From: Kiritimatiellales bacterium
GTDB taxonomy: Bacteria; Verrucomicrobiota; Kiritimatiellia; Kiritimatiellales; Pontiellaceae
NCBI GenBank assembly: GCA_030588285.1
Contig: JAUUYK010000002.1
Coordinates: 1 to 17,084 of the forward strand
Direction of reading: 5' to 3'
Length of the DNA: 17,084 bases
The notes under the pieces were generated by a model, which saw nothing but the letters and a program-made list of their open reading frames with translations, searched no databases and was not told the DNA's origin. Below are positions 1 to 6,713 of this stretch, one piece after another. A program made the translations under genes and the position numbers. Position 1 is the stretch's first letter. Every line of letters begins with the position of its first letter.

Positions 1-2
1 CG

Positions 3-542
3 AACAACGAAAAGGCCGTCCAATTCAAGAAACGCCTAATTCATTTCAAAAAACTAAACGCCCGCCGCACAGAGCTATATGAAAAAATTAAAACCGGAAA
101 AGTTAAAACCGACGAAATCATGGAACTGATCGAAATCCAGTTTAACACCGGACAACATCAAAACGGAGACTCTCTTGCGCAACAGCTCCTCAACTCCAAA
201 AACCTGCATCCGGATATGGTTCTGAAACTGGCTCAATTCATGAGCAGTAAAAAGAACTATACAACCGTTGAGCTGGCACTTAAAAAATATACCGAAATCC
301 TGCCGAAAGAAGCAAATGGATGGCTCAACCTTGCCAGACTGCAAATGGTTTTGAATAAGAAAAGCGAAATGTATTCCTCGCTCCAGAAAGCAATTGAAAC
401 CGGCGGCGAACCCGCGCGAAGCATCATCCGAAAAGACAAACGCTTTGATCAGGTGCGCAACACCCCGGAGTATAAACAACTCATTCCGCCTCTCCCCACC
501 AGCAGGAACTCAGAATTCACCCCGTATAAAAAATCGCATTAA
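3..542 (+). CDS. TPR-repeat protein, C-terminal part (5' end outside window)
   Basis: The frame is open from the window edge to the stop at 540-542, so this is the C-terminal ~179 residues of a longer protein. An ATG at 120 exists, but coding-like sequence continues upstream of it and there is no reason to start there. The visible part is helical. From about residue 75 onward it reads as tetratricopeptide repeats, with alternating small and large hydrophobic positions, a segment containing KYTEILPKEANGWLNLARLQ, and a final AIETGG helix turn. It ends with a motif (RFDQVRNTPEYKQL) common at the end of TPR arrays. TPR arrays mediate protein-protein contacts. In PVC bacteria such tails often follow a DUF2723 multi-membrane glycosyltransferase-like domain; that parent is a guess, since the N-terminal part is not visible. 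No membrane segment is seen in this portion. It faces pnp tail to tail across a shared terminator. Confidence 0.7.
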   Translation, partial: NNEKAVQFKKRLIHFKKLNARRTELYEKIKTGKVKTDEIMELIEIQFNTGQHQNGDSLAQQLLNSKNLHPDMVLKLAQFMSSKKNYTTVELALKKYTEILPKEANGWLNLARLQMVLNKKSEMYSSLQKAIETGGEPARSIIRKDKRFDQVRNTPEYKQLIPPLPTSRNSEFTPYKKSH

Positions 543-639
543 AACCCTAGCGGGGAAACGCACGACACCACGCTCCCGAGTCCTTCGAAGCCAACTGCCG
601 CAATGCAATAATCTGATTCGATTCCGTTAGCCAAAAACA

Positions 640-670
640 AAAAAGGCGTCCCTTGCGGAACGCCATTTTT
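640..670. terminator. Bidirectional intrinsic terminator between the TPR gene and pnp
   Basis: The stem ggcgtcc (645-651) pairs with ggaacgcc (657-664) with one bulged base. It is preceded by an A-run (640-644) and followed by five T (666-670). Read on + it ends the TPR gene; read on - the A-run becomes a T-run and ends pnp, whose stop is only 22 bases away. Confidence 0.75.
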
Positions 671-691
671 CATTTCCACTATCTGGAAAGG

Positions 692-2791
692 TTATTCAGC
701 AGCAGCATCATTCAGCGCAGCTTTACGGCTGAGACGTACGCGGCCCTGATTATCGATATCGATACACTTCACGCGCATCGCATCACCGGGCTTACAGATT
801 GCATCAACACTATCAATCCGTTCATTCGCCATTTCAGAAATATGAACCAGACCTTCTTTGCCCGGCATACATTCAACGAAAGCACCAAAGTCCTTAACCG
901 CAATCACCTTACCGTCGTAAATGGTTCCGATTTCGACTTCAGCCGTCAGCGCATTAACTTGGCTGATTGCACTTTCCATTGCTTCAGCATCCACCGCAAA
1001 GATGTTAACGGTTCCATCTTCCTGAATGTCAACCTGCGCACCGGAAGTTTCCGTGATGGCACGAATGTGTTTTCCGCCCGGACCAATCAACGCGCCGATC
1101 TTCTCGGGGTCAATCTTAACGGTTGTAATACGCGGCGCCGTGGCAGCGAGTTCCGTACGCGGCGCAGGCAATACACTTTCCATGTGGTCAAGAATATCGC
1201 AACGACCCTTACGGGCAATTTCTAATGCTTCGGCAACTTGGTCCCAGTTCAGACCATGAACCTTAAGGTCAACCTGGAAACCGGTAATGCCCTTACGAGT
1301 TCCGACGACTTTGAAGTCCATATCGCCGCAGTGATCTTCCACACCGAGGATATCAATAACTTGAATCGAAGCACCCTTTTCATCAGTAAAGAGGCCCACA
1401 GAAATTCCGGCAACCGGAGCTTTCAGTGGAACGCCGGCATCCATCAACGCCATGCAACCGCCACAAGCGGAAGCCATGGAAGAGGAGCCGTTAGATCCCA
1501 TTACTTCAGATACCACCCGTACGGAGTACGGGAAATCATCGGGAAGTACAGGAACAATCGAACGTTCGGCAAGGTTACCATGGCCGATTTCACGACGACT
1601 CGTCATACCTAAACGACCCGTTTCGCCCACGCTGTAAGGAGGGAAGTTATAGTGCAAGATAAATGCTTTTTCGTTCACGCCACCGGTAACGGCATCAAAA
1701 CGCTGCGTTTCTTTTGAGGTGCCTAAGGTAACCGTACAGATGGTTTGAGTTTCGCCGCGACCAAAGATAGCCGATCCATGCGTACGGGGTAATACACCCA
1801 CTTGTGCATTCAAATCACGAAGTTCCAACATGCCACGTCCGCCGATACGAGTTCCGTCTTCGGTAACATTTTTGCGCACGGTTTCCACTTCTAAATCATG
1901 GAACGCGTGGAAATATTCTTCGTCGGTCATTTCCGCAAAAGCTTCCTGCAACTGAGGCTTCAGTTCAGATTTTAATGCACTAACCGCATCTTGGCGTTCA
2001 ATTTTAGCTCCAATTTTCATCAGCTCTTTAAACTTTTCGCCAACGAGTTCACGGGCCTTGTCCAACAAGGTGGTATCGCGTTCTTGAAGTTCCAAAACTT
2101 TTTCAGGCATTCCGAGTGCTTTGCGCAACTCTAACTGACCGTCGATAATTTTAACCACTTCCGCGTGGGCCGTTTTCATGCCTTCGATAAATTCAGCTTC
2201 CGGAACTTCCTGTGCGCTGCCTTCAATCATCATTACTTTATCGCGCGATCCACAGTAGGTCAGATCAATATCGCTTTCGGCCAATTCTTCGTGGTTCGGG
2301 TTAACGATCCATTTGCCTTCGTTACGCACAATACGAACGGCACCAATAGGGCCGTCAAAAGGGAGATCGGTAAGCGTCAGGGCCGCTGATGCCGCATTCA
2401 CGCTGAGGACGTCGGTATCCAATGTGCCGTCGCAGCTCATCAACATGTTGTTGATTTGTACTTCCCGGTGGAATCCTTCAGGGAATAGAGTACGGATCGG
2501 GCGATCAGTAACACGCATCGTGAGAATTTCTTTCTCGGAAGGACGGGCCTCGCGTTTGATGTAGCCTCCAGGGAAACGACCGGCGGCATAAAACTTTTCG
2601 CGGTATTCAACCTGCAGGGGGAAGAAATCGCATCCCTCGCGTGGCTCTTTCGCGGCAGTAACGGCGGAGAAAACAATGTTTTCGCCGATGCCACAGGTAA
2701 CCGATCCAGCCGCTTGCAATGCGAGCAGGCCGCTTTCGAAAACCATCGACTTTCCGCCGACTTCAAATTCAACTTTAGTTGTACCCTTCAT
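692..2791 (-). CDS. pnp: Polyribonucleotide nucleotidyltransferase (PNPase)
   Basis: A 3'-5' phosphorolytic exoribonuclease that degrades mRNA using phosphate and releases nucleoside diphosphates. At 699 residues it has normal family length and full domain order. The first RNase PH-like domain (about 5-225) contains the GRFPGGYIKREARPSEKE and RPIRTLFPEGF motifs. A helical linker is followed by the second RNase PH domain (about 310-540), with LPRTHGSAIFGRGETQT, an SNGSSSMA phosphate-binding loop near 433-440, and the GDMDFK catalytic aspartates at 490 and 492. A KH domain (about 554-612, core IGPGGKHIRAI) and an S1 domain (about 619-690, KDFGAFVECMPGKEGLVHIS) follow. The ATG at 2789-2791 has only a weak, distant Shine-Dalgarno (aaaaggg, about 10-12 bases away) in an A/T-rich leader, which may allow post-transcriptional control. 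It lies downstream of rpsO, the classic rpsO-pnp pairing. No separate promoter was found, so transcription probably reads through from rpsO. Confidence 0.98.
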   Translation of the reverse strand: MKGTTKVEFEVGGKSMVFESGLLALQAAGSVTCGIGENIVFSAVTAAKEPREGCDFFPLQVEYREKFYAAGRFPGGYIKREARPSEKEILTMRVTDRPIRTLFPEGFHREVQINNMLMSCDGTLDTDVLSVNAASAALTLTDLPFDGPIGAVRIVRNEGKWIVNPNHEELAESDIDLTYCGSRDKVMMIEGSAQEVPEAEFIEGMKTAHAEVVKIIDGQLELRKALGMPEKVLELQERDTTLLDKARELVGEKFKELMKIGAKIERQDAVSALKSELKPQLQEAFAEMTDEEYFHAFHDLEVETVRKNVTEDGTRIGGRGMLELRDLNAQVGVLPRTHGSAIFGRGETQTICTVTLGTSKETQRFDAVTGGVNEKAFILHYNFPPYSVGETGRLGMTSRREIGHGNLAERSIVPVLPDDFPYSVRVVSEVMGSNGSSSMASACGGCMALMDAGVPLKAPVAGISVGLFTDEKGASIQVIDILGVEDHCGDMDFKVVGTRKGITGFQVDLKVHGLNWDQVAEALEIARKGRCDILDHMESVLPAPRTELAATAPRITTVKIDPEKIGALIGPGGKHIRAITETSGAQVDIQEDGTVNIFAVDAEAMESAISQVNALTAEVEIGTIYDGKVIAVKDFGAFVECMPGKEGLVHISEMANERIDSVDAICKPGDAMRVKCIDIDNQGRVRLSRKAALNDAAAE

Positions 2792-2840
2792 AATTAATTT
2801 TACGCCCTTTTATTATTTTCCGAAGAGCGCACCTTTTTCT

Positions 2841-2860
2841 ATTTTATTTTATTTTATTTT
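2841..2860 (-). repeat. Tandem pentanucleotide (AAAAT)4 in the pnp leader
   Basis: Four perfect tandem copies of ATTTT on the + strand read AAAAT in the pnp mRNA. They lie about 50 bases before the pnp start, directly after a GC hairpin. A similar A-rich stretch recurs just before the start codon. The tract would be unstructured in RNA and could serve as an S1-protein or RNase contact, or simply as a slippage-prone microsatellite. Confidence 0.8.
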
Positions 2861-2862
2861 CC

Positions 2863-2877
2863 GCCGGATTCCCCGGC
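2863..2877 (-). promoter_or_regulatory. Small GC stem-loop in the rpsO-pnp leader
   Basis: gccgg (2863-2867) pairs with ccggc (2873-2877) around a five-base loop. No T-run follows on the - strand; the sequence continues into the AAAAT tract. It is therefore not an intrinsic terminator and is more likely part of the pnp leader fold. Confidence 0.4.
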
Positions 2878-2918
2878 TGGAACCTTATTTCGTTCCTCTT
2901 CTTTCCAGACACGAAGCA

Positions 2919-2940
2919 AGCCCTTTAGCAATAAAGGGCT
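2919..2940 (-). promoter_or_regulatory. Perfect 9-bp stem-loop between rpsO and pnp
   Basis: agcccttta (2919-2927) pairs perfectly with taaagggct (2932-2940) around a four-base loop. No U-run follows in the rpsO-to-pnp direction, so it is not a standard terminator. In Escherichia coli the rpsO-pnp intercistronic RNA forms a stem cut by RNase III, after which PNPase represses its own translation. A comparable processing or autoregulatory role here is inferred from the position. Confidence 0.5.
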
Positions 2941-2962
2941 CACGAACGAACTAAGGATTTTG

Positions 2963-2980
2963 ACCATCTAAATCGATGGT
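2963..2980 (-). promoter_or_regulatory. Stem-loop overlapping the rpsO stop codon
   Basis: accatc (2963-2968) pairs with gatggt (2975-2980) around a six-base loop. The last base of the stem is part of the rpsO stop codon at 2980-2982. The downstream - strand sequence has no T-run, so this is at most a weak or 3'-protective hairpin. Confidence 0.35.
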
Positions 2981-3243
2981 TATTTCCGCAAGCCGACTTT
3001 AGTAATCAACTCTTTATAGCGGGTAGCATCTTTCTTCTGGAGATAGCTCAACAGCTTACGACGCTTGTTGACCATCATGATGAGGCCGCGACGTGCACTG
3101 TGATCTTTCTTATAGGACTTAAGATGCCCCGTCAATTCCTTGATGCGCGAGGTGAGCAGAGCAACCTGAACCTCTACAGATCCGGTATCCTGATCATTGC
3201 GCTTGAACTCGTTTTTAATTTCCGCTTTGACTGCTTGATCCAC
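2980..3243 (-). CDS. rpsO: 30S ribosomal protein S15
   Basis: S15 binds 16S rRNA at the central-domain three-way junction early in 30S assembly and contributes to a subunit bridge. The 87 residues match family length (about 88-89). Conserved stretches are visible: [16 protein letters not shown] near 19-34, [14 protein letters not shown] near 41-54 with the rRNA-binding HSARRGL, then [12 protein letters not shown] and a basic C terminus. The start is a GTG at 3241-3243, preceded by a good aaggag Shine-Dalgarno with a 7-base gap. The gene has its own promoter candidate about 50 bases upstream. It is followed by pnp after 188 bases of structured leader. In E. coli S15 represses its own translation; no such pseudoknot was established here. 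Confidence 0.97.
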   Translation of the reverse strand: MDQAVKAEIKNEFKRNDQDTGSVEVQVALLTSRIKELTGHLKSYKKDHSARRGLIMMVNKRRKLLSYLQKKDATRYKELITKVGLRK

Positions 3244-3290
3244 GTGTGGACTCCTTATTTTTCTCTTCGTCTTCTAAAAGTAAGAGCGGG

Positions 3291-3319
3291 ACTATACGGA
3301 TCCCCCCCCCTCATGTAAA
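3291..3319 (-). promoter_or_regulatory. rpsO promoter candidate with a G9 tract in its spacer
   Basis: On the - strand a TTTACA -35 box (3314-3319, 5 of 6 to consensus) is separated by exactly 17 bases from a TATAGT -10 box (3291-3296, 5 of 6). Nine of the spacer bases are an uninterrupted G run (+ strand C at 3302-3310). The predicted start near 3284 gives a leader of about 40 bases to the GTG of rpsO. The boxes and spacing are read directly; activity is inferred. Confidence 0.6.
3302..3310. repeat. Homopolymer C9/G9
   Basis: Nine consecutive C on the + strand (G on the - strand). No other C/G homopolymer this long was noticed in the window. It lies between the -35 and -10 boxes of the rpsO promoter candidate, where a change of one base would alter the spacing. 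Confidence 0.9.
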
Positions 3320-3390
3320 GCATAGTTTTATCCGCTTTTTTCATCGCTCTTTCACCCGGCAAACTTTTACATTTCGCCGCACGAACCCCG

Positions 3391-3858
3391 CTATGCAACG
3401 CTCCGTATTTTTCCTTCCATTCCGGCACGAAACGAATAGGTCTGCCCTTTCTTTTTTCCCAATAGAGCAGCTCCCACCGGCGATTCAGGGGTAATCACGG
3501 TAACTTCACGAGCTTCAACTTCCAACTCAATGCCGCCGCCGCAATTAAGCAAAAAGAAAAGCATCCGTTCCCCGGACAACTCCACCTCAAGCAAGGCTCC
3601 GACACCAATCGGTTTATCCGAGAAATCAACCAGAAAAAATCCACGCAACTCCTTTACCTGCCGCGCCAATTGCTCAAACTGCTTTGCGTGCCCCCGCGCT
3701 AAATACGACTGCTCCAACCCGCAGGTATCCCACTTAGTCTCCGCCTTGGCCTCGCCATGCGTGGCCCCAGCCGAAGCCATCTCATTTGCCGCCAACAGCT
3801 TCCGAAGCTCCCCTTCCAACTCCAAAATCACCGCTCTTAATATTTTTATTTTATTCAC
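3391..3858 (-). CDS. GreA/GreB-like transcription elongation factor family protein
   Basis: 155 residues, in the size range of Gre factors. The C-terminal half (about 75-150) is a GreA/GreB C-terminal FKBP-like domain, with its hallmark at 122-137 (ITPESPVGAALLGKKK). The N-terminal half (1-73) is predicted helical. It carries a TKWDTCGLEQSYL motif at 41-53 rather than the usual GreA coiled coil with its acidic DxxE tip. I know this variant from unassigned 'GreA/GreB family elongation factor' proteins with a KYDTRGLEASYLA-type motif. It may bind RNA polymerase near the secondary channel; transcript-cleavage activity is doubtful without the acidic tip. The start is GTG at 3856-3858, with tggagg 6 bases upstream. 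The first codons overlap the end of hflX (GTGAATAA shares the hflX TAA), which implies translational coupling. Confidence 0.8.
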   Translation of the reverse strand: MNKIKILRAVILELEGELRKLLAANEMASAGATHGEAKAETKWDTCGLEQSYLARGHAKQFEQLARQVKELRGFFLVDFSDKPIGVGALLEVELSGERMLFFLLNCGGGIELEVEAREVTVITPESPVGAALLGKKKGQTYSFRAGMEGKIRSVA

Positions 3859-5140
3859 TTGATGCCTCCACTAAAAACGGACGGCATTGGGCCGCGAGTT
3901 GGGATGAAACCCGAACGAGTAATTCGGCATTAGGGCCCTCGTATTCCTGCTCAAGGATCGCCCCATTTTTTTGTAAGGTAGCGAGTAACTTTCCCTCGCC
4001 CAGCGGAACCGAGAGCTTCATTTCAACCTTCCGACCTTTAAGACAATCGGCCAAGGTATCGAATAATTCCTCGATCCCCTCGCCTGTTAACGCCGAAACA
4101 CAGACCGATTTTGGGAAATCGCGGGCCAACCGTTTTGCGGCATTACGCCCCTTCTCGTCGTCGATCTTGTTGAAAACATAAAGCATCGGTTTTTCAAGGC
4201 CTCCGATTTCTTCGAGCACTTTATGCACGGCCTCAATCTGGGTATCGACCTGTGGATGCGAGGCATCGATCACGTGCACGAGCAAATCCGCTTCAACCAC
4301 TTCTTCAAGCGTGGCCTTAAACGAGTCGACCAAGTGATGTGGCAATTTTTGAATAAAACCGACGGTATCCGTCATAAGCAAGGGCTCATGATTGGGCAAT
4401 TCCACCTGTCGGGTTGTGGGATCGAGTGTGGCAAAAAGTTGATCTTCCACAAATATTTTCGCACCGGAAAGCCGATTCAGTAACGTTGATTTTCCGGCAT
4501 TGGTGTAGCCGACAATTGAGACCAAAGCCCAACCATGGCGACGTCGCCCTCGGCGTTGCTCCGTCCGGCGCGTACGAACCAGTTTTAAATCCCGCTTAAT
4601 GGTTTTCAATAAATCTTCAATTCGACGGCGATCCATTTCAAGTTGAGTTTCGCCGGGGCCGCGCAAACCAATCCCCCCTTTTTGCCGCTCCAGATGCGTC
4701 CACATATTTCGCAAACGAGGTAGGAGATACTGATGTTGAGCAAGTTCCACTTGCAAACTACCCTCTTTCGTGCTGGCTCGCTGCGCAAAAATATCAAGAA
4801 TTAGTTGAGTTCGGTCGAGTACGCGGGTTTCTAATATTTTTTCAAGGTTCCGGCCTTGGGCGGGGGTTAAGTCGTCGTCAAACACCACCATTTCAACGGG
4901 ATTTTCCTTAATCCAATCGGCGATTTCCTGCGCTTTTCCCGTCCCAACATAATGCCCGGCTTTAATCTTTTGTTGCTTGCTAAGAAACCGGCCGACCACT
5001 TCGGCGCCCGCACTTTCTGCCAACTGTGCGAGTTCATCCATCGTGTCTTTTATTTTCCAATCTTCTTCGCCGCGAAGTTGCACGCCAACCAGCAGGACTG
5101 CATCAGCACCCGCCTTTTCCATTTCGTATAATTCAGCCAT
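3851..5140 (-). CDS. hflX: Ribosome-associated GTPase HflX
   Basis: HflX is a GTPase that binds the 50S subunit and splits stalled or hibernating 70S ribosomes under stress. At 429 residues it is normal length. An N-terminal HflX domain (about 10-115) includes VGTGKAQEI and VVFDDDLTPAQGRNLE. It is followed by the coiled linker with GIGLRGPGETQLEMDRRRI (156-174). The GTPase domain carries G1 GYTNAGKST (211-219), G2 FATLDPTTR (236-244), G3 DTVGF (258-262), G4 NKID (324-327) and G5 SAL (349-351). The ATG at 5138-5140 has a gagga Shine-Dalgarno 8-9 bases upstream. It follows miaA by 73 bases, and its last 8 bases overlap the Gre-like gene. miaA-hflX linkage is known in proteobacteria, where hfq sits between them; hfq is absent here. 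Confidence 0.97.
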   Translation of the reverse strand: MAELYEMEKAGADAVLLVGVQLRGEEDWKIKDTMDELAQLAESAGAEVVGRFLSKQQKIKAGHYVGTGKAQEIADWIKENPVEMVVFDDDLTPAQGRNLEKILETRVLDRTQLILDIFAQRASTKEGSLQVELAQHQYLLPRLRNMWTHLERQKGGIGLRGPGETQLEMDRRRIEDLLKTIKRDLKLVRTRRTEQRRGRRRHGWALVSIVGYTNAGKSTLLNRLSGAKIFVEDQLFATLDPTTRQVELPNHEPLLMTDTVGFIQKLPHHLVDSFKATLEEVVEADLLVHVIDASHPQVDTQIEAVHKVLEEIGGLEKPMLYVFNKIDDEKGRNAAKRLARDFPKSVCVSALTGEGIEELFDTLADCLKGRKVEMKLSVPLGEGKLLATLQKNGAILEQEYEGPNAELLVRVSSQLAAQCRPFLVEASSE

Positions 5141-5213
5141 TTTCTTATCCTCGCCATGCTACAGTGCACCGCGTATTATCGATGCTTTCTCTTCGCGAAC
5201 TCTACCTTTAAAA

Positions 5214-6170
5214 TCAATTCAGCACTATAGCTGTTGCACCGATTCTTTTCCAGGCATTGGAAACCGCGGCGGCGAGTTTTTCCTTCGATTTAAATTCGGC
5301 GGTATTAATCCATTCGATATTGAGTTGATTCCGAAACCAGGTGAGTTGTCGTTTGGCAAGCTGCCGAGTACGGATCACGGTTCGTTCCTTGGCCTGATCC
5401 AGTGTCATTTCATTTTTAAGCACGGCGAATGCTTCTGCATAACCGATTGCCTGAAGCGCGGTCGACGAAAGATTGAGTTCGATTAAACCGCGCGCTTCGT
5501 CGAGCAGTCCAGCGGCATACATCGCATCAACCCGTTTTTCAATTCGACGATGCAGCACTTCGCGCTCAACATGCAGACCAACGAGGCGGGGCTGTGGTTT
5601 TGAATTCCAACTTCCATCCGTTCGACTTGGAGGAATAGCGACCCCGCGGTCCACGGACGCCGAGGACGGCATTTTTCCCACGGACTTTTCAAGAATGCGA
5701 ATTAGACGGCGGGGATTTTGCTGATCGTCTTCGGTAAGTTTTTTGAAAAAATCAGAGGCCTCTTTTTTGGCACGGGATTCCAAGGCGTGGAAACTTAGTT
5801 TTTCAAGTTCAGCACGCAGGGCGGAGTTTTCAGGTGGAACATCATCAAACCCTTCGGTGAGGCATTTAATATAGAGTCCCGTTCCGCCGGCCACGATGAT
5901 CTCTCGACCGGATTCAAAGGCGGGCTTAACGGCACTAAGGTAAGCCGCCACACTAAATTTATCGATGGGGTCAGCAAGATCAACGCCGGCATAGTCGGCC
6001 GTTTTTCGATCGGATTCCGTTGGTTTGGCGGTTCCAATATCCATTCCTCGATATAAATTCATCGAATCGGCCGAGACAATCAACTGGCCATTTTGTTCGG
6101 CAAGATATTGCACCACCGAGCTTTTTCCCGACGCAGTGGCTCCCACTAGAAAGTGTGCAAAATGGTTCAT
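5214..6170 (-). CDS. miaA: tRNA dimethylallyltransferase MiaA, with an atypical repeat-like segment
   Basis: MiaA transfers a dimethylallyl group to N6 of A37 in tRNAs reading UNN codons. At 318 residues it is family-typical. Visible motifs are the P-loop GATASGKS (10-17), DSMNLYRGMDIGTAKP (35-50), GGTGLYIKCLTEGF (95-108), NPRRLIRILE (152-161), IGYAEAF (242-248) and the tRNA-binding TRQLAKRQLTWFR (268-280). Residues 162-195 read unlike MiaA: a Ser/Pro/Arg/Asp-rich stretch (SSASVDRGVAIPPSRTDGSW) encoded by GC-rich, internally repetitive DNA. It replaces the variable loop before the LVGLHVEREVLHRRI helix. The reading frame stays open and downstream motifs are intact, so the enzyme is probably functional. 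The ATG at 6168-6170 has only a weak Shine-Dalgarno (gggg about 12 bases upstream). The gene lies between lspA (48 bases) and hflX. Confidence 0.96.
   Translation of the reverse strand: MNHFAHFLVGATASGKSSVVQYLAEQNGQLIVSADSMNLYRGMDIGTAKPTESDRKTADYAGVDLADPIDKFSVAAYLSAVKPAFESGREIIVAGGTGLYIKCLTEGFDDVPPENSALRAELEKLSFHALESRAKKEASDFFKKLTEDDQQNPRRLIRILEKSVGKMPSSASVDRGVAIPPSRTDGSWNSKPQPRLVGLHVEREVLHRRIEKRVDAMYAAGLLDEARGLIELNLSSTALQAIGYAEAFAVLKNEMTLDQAKERTVIRTRQLAKRQLTWFRNQLNIEWINTAEFKSKEKLAAAVSNAWKRIGATAIVLN
5586..5687 (-). repeat. Repeat-like in-frame insertion within miaA
   Basis: This stretch encodes MiaA residues 162-195. It contains the 8-base direct repeat ccacggac at 5651-5658 and 5678-5685, the palindrome ccgcgg at 5644-5649, and imperfect copies of the cgtcctcgg/cgtccgtgg type. 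It resembles a dispersed, translated palindromic element more than MiaA coding sequence. The boundaries are approximate and no second copy occurs in this window. Confidence 0.4.
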
Positions 6171-6218
6171 ATGAAAACTTTAGCCCCAGAATAAATATAG
6201 AACAACGCGGTTTCTTGC

Positions 6219-6689
6219 TTATTCGTGTTGTTCCGCGTCGCTTTCTTTCTTTTGAAAAAGGTTAGTAATGAGGTATAGGACAACGGCGATGCAGATGGCG
6301 GAATCGGCGACGTTAAACGAGGGGTAGTGATAGGTTCCAAACTCAAAGTCGAGGAAGTCGGTAACCCAGCCGAAACGAATGCGATCAATCAGGTTTCCGA
6401 CGATTCCGCCAACCATAAGTCCTAGCATAATTTTATGTGTAGCCTGTTCCTGCAAAAAAGAGCGGCGATAAACCACGAGCAAGACCAACACGGCAACCGA
6501 AATCAGAATCAGAATAATACCGTGACCACTGAGAAGATTCCATGCAGCGCCGTCGTTGCGGACATAGACGAGATTAAAAAAACCTTCGATAAGGGGACGG
6601 GATTCGCCGTAGACGAACGCATCTCGTATCGCCTGCTTACTAAGCTGATCCAAAAATAAAATGGCCAAACCAAGCAGGAGTACTAACAT
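6219..6689 (-). CDS. lspA: Lipoprotein signal peptidase (signal peptidase II)
   Basis: An inner-membrane aspartyl protease that cleaves the signal peptide of diacylglyceryl-modified prolipoproteins ahead of the lipidated cysteine. At 156 residues with four hydrophobic helices (about 2-18, 55-73, 85-100, 128-145) it fits the family. Conserved blocks are DQLSK (14-18), VRNDGAAW (43-50), GGIVGNLIDR (94-103) with catalytic Asp102, and FNVADS (125-130) with catalytic Asp129. The family more often has NxGAAF where this protein has NDGAAW. The ATG at 6687-6689 follows a ggaagga Shine-Dalgarno with a 5-base gap. It starts 24 bases after the DksA-like gene and is followed by miaA. Transcription with ileS is likely, as in the widespread ileS-lspA pairing. 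Confidence 0.97.
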   Translation of the reverse strand: MLVLLLGLAILFLDQLSKQAIRDAFVYGESRPLIEGFFNLVYVRNDGAAWNLLSGHGIILILISVAVLVLLVVYRRSFLQEQATHKIMLGLMVGGIVGNLIDRIRFGWVTDFLDFEFGTYHYPSFNVADSAICIAVVLYLITNLFQKKESDAEQHE

Positions 6690-6713
6690 TCGATCCTTCC
6701 AGAAAAATGAGCC

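Noticed and set aside
653..1225. + strand open frame of 190 residues opposite pnp
   Set aside because: It is antisense to the S1 and KH region of PNPase, with no Shine-Dalgarno or recognisable domain.
6200..6236. Inverted repeats gaacaac/gttgttc and acgcgg/ccgcgt near the lspA stop
   Set aside because: The two stems are mutually exclusive, the loops are long and no T-run follows; likely chance within coding sequence.
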